From: Plenodomus lindquistii
Taxonomy: Eukaryota; Ascomycota; Dothideomycetes; Pleosporales; Leptosphaeriaceae
DNA length: 64,000 nucleotides
Assembly: GCA_025504975.1 (NCBI GenBank)
Contig: JANUWI010000001.1
Coordinates: 434,001 to 498,000, forward strand
Reading direction: 5' to 3'
Under the pieces are notes generated by a model. That model searched no databases, had not been told where the DNA came from, and saw only the letters and a program-made list of their open reading frames with translations. This document shows, piece after piece, positions 1 through 12,799 of the stretch. The position numbers and the translations under genes are program-made. The stretch's first letter is position 1, and each line of letters opens with the position of its first letter.

Positions 1-401
1 AGACACAACCTCAAGGTACAAACCAAGCTCGTCTTGATTTGCCCCACAAAAAGCACCTCGTGAGCATGATGTTTTGCCGCCAGTCATGAAGCTATTGGGT
101 CTGGATCGTGAGTTTCCAATGCCATGTGACCATCTCGTACGCCTCGGTGCCAGTTCTGCCCGTACCCGGCCAGGGTCGCACATGCCACATCCTGCTCACC
201 GCCTGCCACTTTCTGACACCTCGGCTCGTGGTCCCATGAACGATTGGATCTCCCCAGCTTGGACCCTGAATTGCCATGTGTCGTGTCGTGCCAACAATCC
301 TCCACTGCACTTCCGCAAACAGACTTGCACGATACCCTCGGTCCAATCTTCTGCCGAGTCTGTGAAGCCACTTTGTTTTTCCTCGTCTCGCCCTCCCCAC
401 C
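1..401. other. 5' flank, no gene seen
   Basis: Upstream sequence of the EBP-type gene. The open frames here have no recognisable domain and overlap one another on both strands, so I treat this as promoter and 5' UTR or the end of a neighbouring intergenic region. Confidence 0.5.
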
Positions 402-1751
402 ATGTCTTTCTGGGGCAGCAAGAAACCCGCTGCTCCCCCTCCCCCTCCCATCCTCCCGCCGCCCGTTCCGCGCTCCGGCCCAGAAATCGATGCCACGACC
501 GTAGCCTCTCTTCTCGCCGTGCTCGTCCTCCTCGGCGGCGCGTACTATGCCTCGCTCAAAGTGCTCCCGCGCACCTCCACCATGAAAACGCGTGTCCTAT
601 TCATCTGGCATTTCTTCGACGCGCTCATCCACTTCGTCTTCGAAGGCTCATTCCTGTGGAACTGCTTCTTCGTCACATATAGCCTGCCGACATCCTTTTC
701 CTCTGCGCACCGCCACTACCCGCAAGTCACGCTCTTCACACCGCCGGATGTGTATTGGTTGGGTAAAAAGGATTTGCTGTACGGAGCGAATTACGGGACG
801 GGGCCGTTTAGTCGGCTGTGGCAGGAATACGCAAAGGCGGATAAGAGGTGGGGAGGTGTGGATTTGACGGTTGTGACGCTCGAGGTGTTGACCGTGTTTG
901 TGGGGGGCCCGTTGGCGCTGTTCATTTGCTATTTGCTGAGTAAGGATGAGAGGAAGGGTGTGTTGAAGAAGTACTTTTGGATGGTTGTCTTGGCTACGGC
1001 GGAGATATATGGAGGTGAGTCACGCCCCTATGGAATCTGTCTGTTTGGCTGCTTGAGTTTCAGGTGGCGCGTATGTGGTGCGCCATTGGTGAGGCGTAAG
1101 GTGTTGTGTGGACCCATGTTTTGTTGAGGCTTACAGTGGGTGCTGTTGTTGTTCGACTATGTGGCTGACACGTGGTTCACCGCTACCTTTAGGCTGGATG
1201 ACTTTTGCTCCTGAGTGGTTCAGCGGAAGTCCTAATCTCGACACGTCGAATTGGATGTATCTGTAAGTCGTCGCCTCTTTTCTTGGAAACTCGACGTGTC
1301 GACTTCATGGTCGCTCCACATCACGGCATAGCATCCATCCCACTCAATTGGCTACAAGAAAGGTCTTAGATGCCATTGATAGAGCCGATTCGACCCTTTG
1401 TCATCTCTTTCGCTGTTCCTGGCGGTGTTGTTCCTGGATTCGAGTTCTGGATGCGTTGGCCCTGCGTATTCGCTGGCGGGTGGATGCGCCGTCTCCCGCG
1501 GACCCACTCTTCACTTTCCTTATCCACACCGCCGATCAAGGCACAGTTTACACTCGCCTCACTCTCGGCATTCAGGACTTGTGGAGAAAACATGCTGATA
1601 ACTGTTTAGCTGGCTCTACCTTACCTTCTTCAACGGTCTCTGGGTCGTCTTCCCACTATGGATTCTTTACGAGTCGTATCAAGCAATGGGTGCGGCCATG
1701 TCACAGACTGAAATGGTCGATCTGGTCAATTACTTGAAGAAAGATGATTGA
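402..1751 (+). CDS. EBP-family (EXPERA) sterol delta8-delta7 isomerase
   Basis: Predicted 274-residue integral ER membrane protein of the emopamil-binding protein family, which moves the C8 double bond of sterol intermediates. Exons 402-1014, 1193-1262 and 1610-1751 join in frame through GT-AG introns of 178 and 347 nt. A proline-rich N-terminus (PPPPPILPPPVP) precedes the first membrane segment at about residues 31-50. The family signatures are visible: HFVFEGSFLWN, WQEYAKADKRWGGVD and VTLEVLTVFVGGPLA, the latter two holding the conserved acidic and threonine positions of the catalytic pocket. The last exons encode WMTFAPEWFSGS and the final membrane helix LTFFNGLWVVFPLWILYES, ending NYLKKDD. 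Most fungi use the unrelated ERG2 for the same step, so this could be a paralogue with another sterol substrate. The start was chosen as the first ATG of the frame. Splice joins are firm because both flanks match the family. Confidence 0.85.
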
Positions 1752-3679
1752 TTCTGGGTAGCCTGTCACGATGAAGACCCATCAGGCCACTGTTTGTAGT
1801 TGGAACACGTACATTGAGCGACAACGTTCTATTCATACATCTCGCAGAAGTTACACGCTTCGCGCACATATTCCCTCCCTTGAGATACAGCGTCATGTCT
1901 TGTCTCGTACTAGGCAAAGGGAGACTAGTACATGTAGAGATCTGGTACAGTATACACAAGCAATCAAACGTCCACGTCAGAACATACCCCATCAACAACT
2001 ACACGACACTTGCAGCAAGACCTAACCTTCCAATCCGCTCAACGCAAAACCGAATTAAAGAGTACAAAGCCGTCTGTCTCATCTTTGCCCCAACACGACC
2101 TCAAATTTGACACCACGTGCGACAAATCTACAACCACAGCAGAGCCGCAAACACACCCGATAAGACCATCACAAACACATGATCAATACGCCGGACACAT
2201 GTACACACGCCACCGCTTTTCTACACACAGCCGCGACTTTCATAGCTTGGGCTAACCCTCCCTCACACGCTCCACACTCATATACCATCATACCACGCCA
2301 CCTTTCCCATCCCAACCCAACCATCCCCAGCAACCCAGCTCAACTCAACAGCTCTACCCACACCGTCCCCTCCCACTCACGCACCACAGACACAACACTG
2401 ACCCCCCTCTCTCGATCCACCGAACAAACCCGCCCCTCTTCAATCATATATCCCCACGCTAGCTCTGTCCCCGGAAACGCGCACAACGCTAGCTGACTAC
2501 CCGCCATTATTCGTTCCCTGCTCTCCGACGAAGCGTATCTGCGCGTACTGTTTGTATAAAAACTGTGCGCTCTTTGTATCATGTTGCTGTCCTTTTCCTG
2601 TCTACGTTCATGCGAACGCTGTACTGCGGAGGTGAGGCTGGTGATGAAAGTCGGGGCGAGGGGCGGGATGGCGTTTCGTTAGTCTTGGTGTATGTCGCTG
2701 ACGAATAACTTTCTGGAGATGGTGTGGTGTGTAAGGGTGGCGAGGAAGGGGGTGTAAAGTTTCCGCTTTTGCAACTGTCGGTATCGGTAGCGAGGCGATA
2801 GGATAGGATAGGATCCATCGAGGAGAATTCACGCATGTGTTTCCCATACGACTCCAACCGAGCGGGTGTATATGCAGGCGGGATGAGAGGGGAGGGGAGT
2901 AGAAAGGCTAAGACGACGTGATTTGTGCTTCGATTCGGGTGGTAATGAATGGGTTGAGGTAGGAGTGAGTGAGTGAGTGAGTGAGTGAATTTGGAATTAG
3001 TAGGTTAGGTAGGTCCTACACGCGTGCGTGCTGCGAAAGGTGTGTGTTTTGGGTTTGATGAAAAATAGAGCGTAACGGATTAGAAAGGGAGATTTGCGGC
3101 GGATTGGTTGGTCGGTTGATGCTGTATGTTATGAGCTGTGTGTGTATATTTAGAAGGTTTACTTACTGGGGAGGGATATGATAGCGATTTGGTCAAGTGT
3201 CATCATCATCGCTTAACTCAGAGTCTGGATACGAGAGGCAGGTGAGTGCTTAGACATAGCATGCTAACACACACCTGAACATGGCTAACTAATATCCAGC
3301 ACCCACATACCCACCAACATCAAACAGCCAGCCATCAAACACAACAAAACACATATCATTGACCTTTCCATCGGCGAACCGACCACTGCTATACTATTCT
3401 AAAACGAAACATAAACACCATCATGGGAATCCGCCTTTCATCCCTACACACACTGTGCACGAACACCTATATCCACATAAACAACAAACGCCACCCTTGA
3501 AACGCCGAGCTAAACAACAAAAACACTCCCTCTTGAACCTGCACAATATTGTGTGATTGATTTGGTGGCTAGCAGAAACATACTCGGTGATCATACAATA
3601 CTCTCGTAGATAAGTGGTCGTATATAGTAAGTAGGCGAGCAGCAGTCTGAAGAAGAAAAAGAGAAGGAAGGGATGGAGT
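1752..3679. other. gene-free intergenic region
   Basis: About 1.9 kb between the 3' ends of the EBP-type gene and PDS5, which converge. Only low-complexity open frames are present, C/A-rich around 2.2-2.5 kb and 3.3-3.5 kb, and none shows a known domain or a consistent frame. It contains a (GAGT)6 microsatellite. Confidence 0.5.
2963..2986. repeat. (GAGT)6 microsatellite
   Basis: Six perfect tandem copies of the tetranucleotide GAGT in the intergenic space between the EBP-type gene and PDS5. Confidence 0.9.
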
Positions 3680-6600
3680 TCAAGTCCGTGTACGTCCACT
3701 CCGTCGTGTAGGCGCTGTACCGTTGGCGGCGGGACTTGATGATGAGGTCGCGTCGCTTGAGACCTTGGCTTTGCCCTTTGCTGTATCCTTTGCTGTCGTT
3801 TTTGCTTTTGCTGTCTTTGCGGGTGTTGGCTTTGCGGGTGTTGGCTTTGCGGGTGTTGGCTTCGCGGGCGTGGCTTTCTTTGCAGACTCTGGGGCTTTGC
3901 GCTTGGAGGCGACGGGACTTGATTTCACCCCGTTGGTCTTCATCGCGGCTTTTCCCCTGGCAGATCTCTTTGGCGCTTCGGGTTCAGGTGAGGGTTCAGG
4001 TTCTGAGAGATCGGATGCCTCGGCTTCGGCTTCTGGTTCGTCGTCTGCTTGTTGCTCTCCTGGTTCTTCGTCTGGTTCTGCCATATCGACGTCTTCTTCT
4101 GGAGCTGGTGTGGCGTCAGCTTCACCTTCTACCTCCTCTTGCTCTTCTTCTTCTTCTTCTTCTTCTTCATCATCATCTTCTTGTGCACCGGCGTGCGCGT
4201 CTTCCTCGTCGCTCGATACCTCGACATAGCTCTTGTGCGCATTGCTGCGTCTATCACTCTTCCGCCGAGGTCCATTGGAGGGTGCGGCAGCCCTCTCCGC
4301 ATCACTCTCATCGTCATCCTCGGCGCTTCGCTTCTTCCTGGGGGTCTTGACCGGTCGCTCTGCTTTAGCTTTCTTCTCCTTGATAGGCCTGTCGCCCCTG
4401 GGCTTCTTTCGTGGCTTCTCGACGCCATCTGATGCCTTCCGCTTCTTACTTCGAATGGCCTTGCGTACGAGTGGGTCCAGCTCTTCAACCAAGTCCTCAC
4501 TGATCCAGACCTTTTGCGCAATGTTCTGAGCTTTCTCGTGGCTCTCCAGTGGTCGGAAGATCCCGGATGGCAGCTTCATCTTTCCAGGCCATGACTGCAT
4601 AGTCCAGCCATTGTGCTCTTCCCACGCCCGGATGAGCGCCTGTGAGAGATCTGACAAAATGTACAGTCGCTCGTCAGCTTGCTCCGTTGGCGTAATACCA
4701 TCCGCGATACCTTTGACGCGTTGTGCAACGTGGAATATTAAAGACAGGTTCTCTTCAGTTGCGACACATTTCAGGTAATAAAGGATATACTCTGACATCA
4801 ACTTCAGGGTTTCGTCGTCCTTCTCGAAGTCTGGATGATGCGCGACTAGACTTAGCAAACGAGCAAAGACTGTTTCTAGCACGGTCTCCTTCCGCGCCGC
4901 AAACGCAGCTCGTCTTGAACGGATCCAGGTCATTGTGCTGTTCTTGACGGTTTTCTCCGGCTCGTATGCGCAGAAGAACAGAATGGTGTAGAAGCGTTGT
5001 GGAAGGCGGCCCTGACCAAGATATTTCATCAACTTGTCCGAGAAGCCCTTCCGCACTTGTGCACAAGGATCGTGCGTGACCAGAGCTAGTTGGATGAAGT
5101 CTGCAGGGGTCAGGAAACTGTCAAGACGCTTGCTGCAGGACAGCTTGAGCAGGGATGTGGCTGCAAGCAGGCGTTGACGAGACTTGTGCCCCGCTGGGGT
5201 ACTTCCATCCTCCGATCCCTCTCCATTATTCTTCACAAACCGGTTGAGCAGGGTGTACGTATCCTCTGCGGCTTCGTTGAACGTCGACTCGGCTGGCAGC
5301 GATCGTAGACGATTGACAAGGATCTTGACAGCCCATGTTCTGCCCTGAATGTCCTCGTCTGGTTCGTCCATCCATTCTGCCTCGGCCTCGGGAGTGGATG
5401 TGTGAGGCACTTGCAGTACCTTCTGAATTGCGATTTCGACGATCTTGTCCATGTCGTCCTCGCATTCGGACTGAGCGAGCAGTACAAGCTGGCTAAGCGC
5501 GGCTAGCTTGGTGAGCCAGTGTTCGCCCTCGTACTTGAAGCCTTTGATGCTCTTCGTCAGTAGTTCTTTGGCGTGCAGCTCTTTCTTGTCATCACTGTTC
5601 ATAATGATGGTGATCGCGTGCTTCGCAGCTTGTGGTGGTGTGCCGTACAGTGCAAAGTTCAGGAAGCTCTGGACCAGTTTTCGACCATCTTTAGCATTCA
5701 TGGGAATGTCTGTGGGAAACTTCCTTGCGAACGCGGCACATGCTTTGAGATCATCGACGGCTCCCGGTGGGTTTGGCGCTTTGGCTGTAGGTGCTTCGCT
5801 CTCCAGTGTCCGGCATAGATCTTTCACGTGTGTTGAGAATACCTTTGGGTGATTTGTGGAAATCTCTTTGAGGAGCTCGTGGGCGGTGGTGCCCAAATCC
5901 TTGTCGTTGGTACGCGTGAATTCGATAACAGCTGGCACGTGGCTCTTGTTGTAACAGATGAGACTAGTTCTGTACACCAGTGGGATCAGTGTGTCGAGTG
6001 AAGAAGCACTGGGCGAATCTTCGATCCTCTTGCGTAGCTCTTTCTAGTATAATTGTCAGCGTCGGAAGAAACATATTTCATGTCAGACTTACAATCGATC
6101 GAAATACCTTACGGTATTCGCTCGCCGGATCCTTGCAGAATCGGATCAAGGCATATGCCCGGCGATCATGAGTTTTGGCAAACTTCCACAGTTCTTCTCG
6201 AGCTCGAGTTGGGTCCGGGAAAGTCTTTGCATAGAAGGATATAAGTCCTTCAAGCTTAGTCTTGACGTCCTTATCGCCTTTTGCGACTACGCCGCCATTA
6301 TAGTCCTCACAGAACTTTAGGAAATGTTCCATGAACTCAGCCGCCCGCACTTGGTTGAATTGCTTGGCGAAGAACACCTTCTTCGCCTTCTCTTCCAGCC
6401 CGCTCACCAAGACTAGTTGTCTCTCAGTTCGAATTTTATCTAGCTCCGCTTCCGTATATCCTTGCTCAGCATTCGGTTGGCTATCCTTTACGATCTGAGA
6501 GTTCCCGCTTGAAGCTGCCCTGGCCTTCATTGGCGGGTACCCGAGCGGAAGTAGAGAGTCAAATAGTACCAGGTCAACCTGGATGTTAATGTCAGGGTCG

Positions 6601-8381
6601 TTGACGTAACAGGCTTCCAGGATTCGTGACGGGATCGGACCAAGTAATGTCTTGATGGCATCGTCGCCCTCGGCAATAGCTCCGGCTGCTACACCCCAGA
6701 CCTTCCCCAGTAGCCGCAAGGTTTCAGAGTGTATCACGCTCTTCTTGTCCTTCACTCTGTCGGCAAGATTGGAAAGGATGGAGCCTGCCTCCGACATGCT
6801 TCCGTTGCTACCGAGTTTCCGTACGATGTCGGTGAAGCTGAAATGCTCGACCGCTTTCACTGCTGCGAGTCGAACCTTATCGTCGCTGTCGATTAGACAT
6901 TCGGCAAAGCTCTTCAACAGTTTCTGCTCCTCTTCAGGATCAAGGCCGATTCCACCGGCCGAAGTCATCAGAATGCGGCCCACAGCCGTTGCCCATGAAG
7001 CACGTATTATGGCAGATTTATCATTCTTGCGCTGCAAGAACGCATGGTAAGCTGCAGGGTATTGCGTAGGGAATGAGTTGATCGAAGCTGGTGTAGTAAG
7101 GAAGTCGAATGTTTGGGTAGTCTCGGTGCGTGACAGGCTCTGCGAAGGGTACGCGACGGGGTCTAGGTCGGGTAGGGGAGGCGGTCCAGCGGCACCGATG
7201 CCTGATATCATATCACCAAATGTCTCGGTCGCGAGTTGGCGAAGCTGGACTGTTTCGGTGGCCAGTTCGTCCTGCAGATGCGGTATAATCTCTTGAAGAA
7301 CCCCTGGGCAACACTTCCATAGCTCCCGCAGCAGTCGGTGGGCCTTGCTTGCTTCGTCGATGTCGTCTTCAGATGGACCTTTGTTGGCGCCATCTTCTGC
7401 GCCTTCGCGTCTGTACGAGCCGCCTGAATTTGTGAAGTCGACGATGACGGAGCTGAAGTAATTGCCTATCAGTCGTGCCATCTTCTCTGGGAAAGCGTTG
7501 CAGACATTCTTGGCCATGTTGTAGGCAGGCGGCGCCTCCTTTCTGCGCAGTGTTGATTGCTTCGCGTCCACTGGTACTCCCTTCTTGCCCTTGGTAGAGC
7601 TGCCCAGTGTGATGGGATCGGCCCACAGGAATTGTGCGACAATGACGTCGACCACATCGTGTGTGACGGCTGGCGCCTCGTCTATGATGGTCGAGAGGAC
7701 TTCGGTCATGTTGTGCTCTACATTCTTGCTCAGCTCTTCGCCACTATCGCTCTTTGATGGCCCCGAGAGCACATCAAAGCATGTTGTGAAGAGCGCCGAG
7801 GTGAGCTGCTCCGATCCAGGAATCTCGTTGACCAGCAGTATGCTCTTCCACTCGGCGAGAGAGCGCAGAATGTACATGTGCTGGCTGTTGTATGGGTGCG
7901 AGGGGTCGGCGAGGAGGGGCAGCAGCTTGAGGATGATGACGGTGAAGATCTCCTATCGCGTATGTTAGCATCACGTTAGCATGCAGTACGAGACATGGCG
8001 CACCTTGAGCTTGGATGCTGGGTACGGCGCGTCGGGCGCAAAGAGCTTGAGCATGTCCACGACACAGCAGACGGTCCAGGCGCGCACCCCGTGGTCCTTG
8101 TGCTGCAGCAAGCTTTGGTGCGCCAATTCCTGCGCGACTGGCATGAGCGACTCCCTATGCGCTTCCTCCTGGTCTATTGGGCGCAGCTCGTCGTGCAGCG
8201 TCTTGAGGCGAGCCAGCAGATCGCTGACGCCGATTTGCTTGCCCGGGCGCCCAACCAGCGGCTGCTTGAACCTCAGCTTCTTGAGGCCATCCTCCTCCTG
8301 CTCCTCAACCTCGACCTCTTGCTCCTCCTCCTGTACAACTTGGGCTGCCGCCGCCGCGCTACGCCTACTGCGAGGAGCCAT
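3680..8381 (-). CDS. PDS5: Pds5 sister-chromatid cohesion protein
   Basis: Predicted 1533-residue nuclear HEAT-repeat protein that binds cohesin and controls its stability on chromatin. On the minus strand the exons are 8381-8004, 7952-6093 and 6043-3680, with GT-AG introns of 51 and 49 nt, and the total is divisible by three. The N-terminus carries LKKLRFKQPLVGRPGK followed by the Pds5 block with RAWTVCCVVDMLKLFAPDAPYP. The second exon is almost entirely helical HEAT repeats (for example KVRLAAVKAVEHFSF), and the third continues with TLIPLVYRTSLICYNKSHVP. The last 250 residues are disordered: a basic AT-hook-like KPRKKPRGDRP near residue 1280, long Asp/Glu runs, and three KPTPA repeats before an Arg-rich end. 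That is the usual fungal Pds5 architecture and length. Start ATG at 8381 (MAPRSRR) gives the expected N-terminus. It is divergently paired with TTI1, 363 bp away. Confidence 0.93.
3816..3860. repeat. 15-bp tandem repeat inside PDS5
   Basis: Three perfect copies of a 15-bp unit (tttgcgggtgttggc on the plus strand) encode the KPTPA repeats of the Pds5 tail; a fourth degenerate copy follows. The length keeps the reading frame, so copy number could vary without breaking the protein. Confidence 0.85.
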
Positions 8382-8744
8382 GTCGCGTGGCTGCGCGTGT
8401 ACAAAGGCGTGTTCCACGCGGTTGTCGAATGGCGAGGAATCAAAGTCAAGACGCGCGTGGAGCAGCGGCGATTGCAGGCGTCGGCCGTGGTGGGATTGGA
8501 GCGCGACGCGATGATGGTGTGATGCGGTCGAGGGGACGTGGTCGCACTTTCTGAGCAGTGACGCGCTAGCCAGCGATCCAACGCGACCATGGCCAGGGAC
8601 GTGCGTCGGGAACCTACACGAACCCACCTCACCGCCCGCATCTGGCTTTCACCCAATCACGCCTCTGTCACTAGTGCACTTTGATCCAACCCCAACATAT
8701 TGTACCAAACTTCCCATCACATACGCTGGTTGAGGGAATGTGAT
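8382..8744. promoter_or_regulatory. shared divergent promoter region of PDS5 and TTI1
   Basis: 363 bp separate the two ATGs of the divergent genes. No clear TATA box is seen. Open frames crossing the region are extensions of the flanking genes. The promoter role is inferred from gene orientation only. Confidence 0.5.
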
Positions 8745-11700
8745 ATGGAGAGGCAACAGGCCTTTCAGCAGGTAGAGTAGAGATCCACACTCCACAAATG
8801 CATGGTTGCTGATCCTCGTCTCAGTTGAAACTGCCATGCATACAGCTTCTGCAAAGCACTGCTAGCATAGGCCAAAATCCCAATGCAAAAAAAGATTTGG
8901 TCCAAGGGCTCACCAATCTGCTCACTGTGTTGCAAAAGATCCAGCCAACTTCAGTGGACCCGAAGCTTGCCGAGTATGCCTTTGTCCCCATCTCTCAGGT
9001 GCTTCGTCTCTCCCGTGAGATACCCATCCGTGGTCTCGAACTTTGTCTAGAGTGCATCTCGATTCTTCTCCGAACAGGATGGGGAGGCAGCCTCGAACCT
9101 GCCCTGTCTGGTCAGCTTCTCATTCTGTTCACGTTCCTGGCCAAGCCGTCCTCCGCAGAAAATGGCATCGCAGCGACTTCAGAGGAGCTACAAGCCCTGG
9201 CTTTCCGGTGTATGGCTGAACTCCTGATTGAGAACGGTCGTACTGAACATGGCAGACAAGCTATAACAGCTACAGCAAACATCCCAGCGCTTGGTGAGGC
9301 AGTCTTGATCATGGTTGATAGTCTCACAACCAGTCCATCGCACAGCGTAAAACTTCACTCGATCAAGGCACTCAAAGCTATCATCGATGCAATAGTCGAT
9401 GACGATGCGCTCGCGAGCTTCCTACCCAAGATTGTGTCATCTTTGACTACCTTGTTGACACCGAGTAGCAGCAGTCGGCCCAATTTTCGAATTGTCGAGA
9501 GAAGCTTGGACGTTCTCTCGTCAGTCCTGTCCCGTCTGCTCAGCGATGCAAAGACCAAACATCTGCCAGAGAAGGCTCCATCTAACCCATCAGGCACAGT
9601 AGCTCGCTCAGCGTCCTGGCTACAGGCTACTTCCTCACAAATAAAGATAGCCCTGGCCAATGTCTTCAAGCTTCGGGAGCACGACAAGCCTGAGGTGCGC
9701 GAAGTACTACTCAGATTATGTCTGTGCGTTATAAAAGACTGTCGCGCTTCTCTTGCGGACTGCACAAGTATGGCTGTCGAGACAATGGTCAGTCTGGTCG
9801 GGCGCGAAGGATCCGAAGATAGGATCGAGCAAAGACTCAAATCTTTGCTGTCTGAAGACACCAAGCTCTCCGATATCTTGCGCGAGAGTTTGCATGGCTG
9901 GATCGTGTCATTGCCACGTCTGATGCAGTCGAAGGATGATCATCATCGACGTCGCATCATTCAGCAAGTCTCGGTTACATTGCGCCTCTTTGACGAGGAT
10001 CCAACGAATATTGACGACAGGTTGGCCGATAGCCTAAGAGACGGAGTATCCAGTGTACTATCAGACTCGAAAGGACTAGAGGAGCTCAGTGATCAATCTT
10101 CTTCTAGTGTGACTGATCGGACCCTGATGCTATCATCCGCAAAATCAGCAGAATTCCCACCATTGAAACTGCGCTTCAAAGGTCAAGACGACATGATGGC
10201 AGAGTTTAGACTCCTGGTCCACGAGCTCGCAAGGTCTGACGCCGCACTGAAAGTAGCCCAAGGACTCGCAACATCTATCGATGGGGGACCTGAGGAGAAG
10301 CGACTAGCCAGTTTCTGGCTATCGGTGAATCTCCTGAAGGATGTCACATTGACGAATCCATCAATTGATGACTTCATGGATCTTGGAACGCCAAACATTC
10401 GAGAAGAAGTCTTAGACGACTTGTACTCTCACTCTTTGTCCCTCCTCAATCAAAGGGACCCTGACGCGCACACTCCGTGGCAGTTTTTCGCACTTGCGCT
10501 CGAGACTGTGGCCCTCCAGGCTAGACAATATCAATCTGAGTTTCGCGCGGAATTGAGCGAAGTGCTGTATCCTATTCTCGACCATCTTGGGAGCTCAAAC
10601 ACTGCTCTTCGAGAGTATGCGATGACGTGTTTGAACATCATTTCGGAAGCATCGGGCTATGCTAATGCTGGCGATCTCGTTGTCGAGAACGTCGACTACA
10701 TCGTCAATGCCGTCGGTCTGAAGCTGGCCATTGGTGATGTCTCCCCTCAAGCACCACAAGTCTTGCTGATGATGATGCGACTCTGCGGACCATCATTACT
10801 ACCGTATCTGGACGACCTCGTCGGAAGCATTTTCGATGCCTTGGAACGCTATCACGGCTACCCCAAGCTTGCTGAACTGTTATTCTCTGTCCTCAAGGGA
10901 ATGACAGAAGAAGGTGTCAAAGCCCCACAGCTTGCTTTGACCACAGGAGATCAAGACTCACAACACCAACATCAAACAAACACAGTCACAATGACACACG
11001 TCATCGAAGCCCTCAAGCAACTCCAATCCGCCACCCAAAAAAAAGCCGCTGAACATTCCTCCCAAACCCACGAGCCCTTCCCCCAAAAGCCCTGGAAAGA
11101 ACAAGATCCCCCACCCAGCGCCATCGGCCCCAACGACATCCCAGAAGACGACGACGACAACGCACCAGAATCCTCCCCTCCCACCACACAGCCCGACCCC
11201 CCACCCCCTGCGCCCCGCACATACGCCATCCTCCTCAAAATTTCTTCCCTAACACAACACTACCTCACCACGCCCTCCCCAACCCTCCGCTCATCCCTCC
11301 TCTCCCTCCTCTGTACCACCATCCCCGCTCTCGCCCACCACGAAAACTCCTTCTTGCCGCTCATACACACACTCTGGCCTGTTATTTTACCACGACTCGA
11401 AGACCCCGAGGCGTATATCGTAGCGGGGGCACTGGACGTAGTGAGTCTACTATGTGAGCACGCTGGAGACTTCATGCGTAGTAGGGTTGACGAGGCGTGG
11501 GAGATTTTCAGACGCGTAGATCGGAGGGCGAGGGACACGGGGAGGAATAGTAGTAGTAGTAGCAGTAGGGGCGGTGTTGGAAGAGGAGGAAGGAAGTTGG
11601 AGATTGGAAGGATTACAGAGAGTATGGGTGGGCTTCCTGTGGGGGCGCAGAGGGGTGGTTTTACGTCTTCGTCTGCGTTTGACTTGGACAAGGTGAGTAC

Positions 11701-12025
11701 CAGGGAGAAGGAGAAGGAGGTGTACAGACCGGAACGCTACATTGACGCGCCGACGCGCATGGTTTGGAATAGCTTTGTGGGGTTGCTGTGTAGTGTTGCG
11801 AGATATGTGACTGTCAAAGAGGAAAGGGGCGAGGAGATGCTGGATATGCTGGATGTAGTGTTGGAGAAGGAGGATGTAAGGAGTGCGATGGAGTGCTGGA
11901 ATGCGGATGCGGTTTGGCTGCGGCTTTATAAGAGAGGATTGCAGGGAAACAGAAGTGTGTTGACGGACATGGGATTGCGCGGGATACCAGTCGGTAGACC
12001 GGAGTGGCGGTTTGTTAAAGTGTAA
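8745..12025 (+). CDS. TTI1: TTI1, Tel2-interacting protein of the TTT complex
   Basis: Predicted 1075-residue HEAT-repeat protein. With Tel2 and Tti2, Tti1 acts as an Hsp90 co-chaperone that matures PIK kinases such as TOR, ATM and ATR. Exon 1 is only 27 nt (8745-8771, MERQQAFQQ). A 53-nt intron with donor GTAGAG and acceptor CTCAG leads to exon 2 at 8825. I chose this start because the large frame otherwise begins without an ATG, and the join gives FQQLKLPCIQLLQ, which matches the LKPPC-like start of Tti1 proteins. Family blocks include AEYAFVPISQVLR and IPIRGLELCLECISILLRTGW. The C-terminal block has ENSFLPLIHTLWPVILPRLED and DVVSLLCEHAGDFMRSRVDEAW. A Pro/Ser/Asp-rich linker at about residues 750-805 separates the two helical parts. 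Confidence 0.9.
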
Positions 12026-12799
12026 TTTGAAATGATGGATACCATACCAGGCTACAAGATTATTGCCCAAACGAACCATACGCATCAAGACACCATAATC
12101 TCAACCTACTCACCACATACTGACCCTATCACAGCCCGTGTTTTCCCGTAGGAGAACTCACCCCATCAACACACCCAAGCCTCATCACTGCTCTTTCTCT
12201 TCAGCTTAACGGAGAGAGTGTGCACGCGCCGCTTGCATGGATATGTTGTGTGTACTAGGGTTCGTAGAGCCGTGAGGGCCGGTGTGCGGTCGTTCTTAGA
12301 GCGTTGGGTGGGTGGGGGGCGGGGGGGTTGTGGCGTGGGGGTGTGTAGTTTGTTCTTAGAGGTTTGTTCTTGAGAAGTGAGAGGGGCGGGGAAGGAGGTG
12401 CAGGGGGAGGCGTAGGAGGCGGTGTTTCTGTGGCTGAGGGAGGGAGCGTGTGGGCGAGCTGGTGGGAGGTATGCGCGGCGTGGGTAAATTTTGCCAGCGT
12501 CGAAGAGCTCGTGGTGTTTGTATCGGAGCTGGTCATGTAGGGACGAATGTCGTTGAAAGTGGCTAGCTTGCATGAGAATCTCAACGTGGGCTATGTCGTT
12601 CATCTCAGTGTTGTACGCGGAAGCCGTACTTTGAGCTGTGTTAGCATGGATTGATTTAGCATCCACGATGATAATGTTATGACTGCGAAATATTGGTAAG
12701 AACAGGTGGATTATGCGAATATGATTTTTTATCTGAATCTACGGAGGGAACGCCTCGGTGCGTTGAATTTATGGGTATATCGTAAACAGCACTTTTAGT
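12026..12799. other. gene-free region downstream of TTI1
   Basis: 3' flank of TTI1. The 12.2-12.6 kb part is G-rich on the plus strand, giving Thr/Pro-rich open frames on the minus strand with no domain. Nothing supportable is seen. Confidence 0.45.

Noticed and set aside
1348..1737. Open frame across the second intron of the EBP-type gene
   Set aside because: The spliced join across 1263-1609 restores the family sequence precisely; the retained frame does not.
3723..4529. Several Ser/Leu-rich open frames on the plus strand opposite PDS5
   Set aside because: They mirror the low-complexity Glu/Asp/Lys tail of Pds5; repeats in codon pattern explain them.
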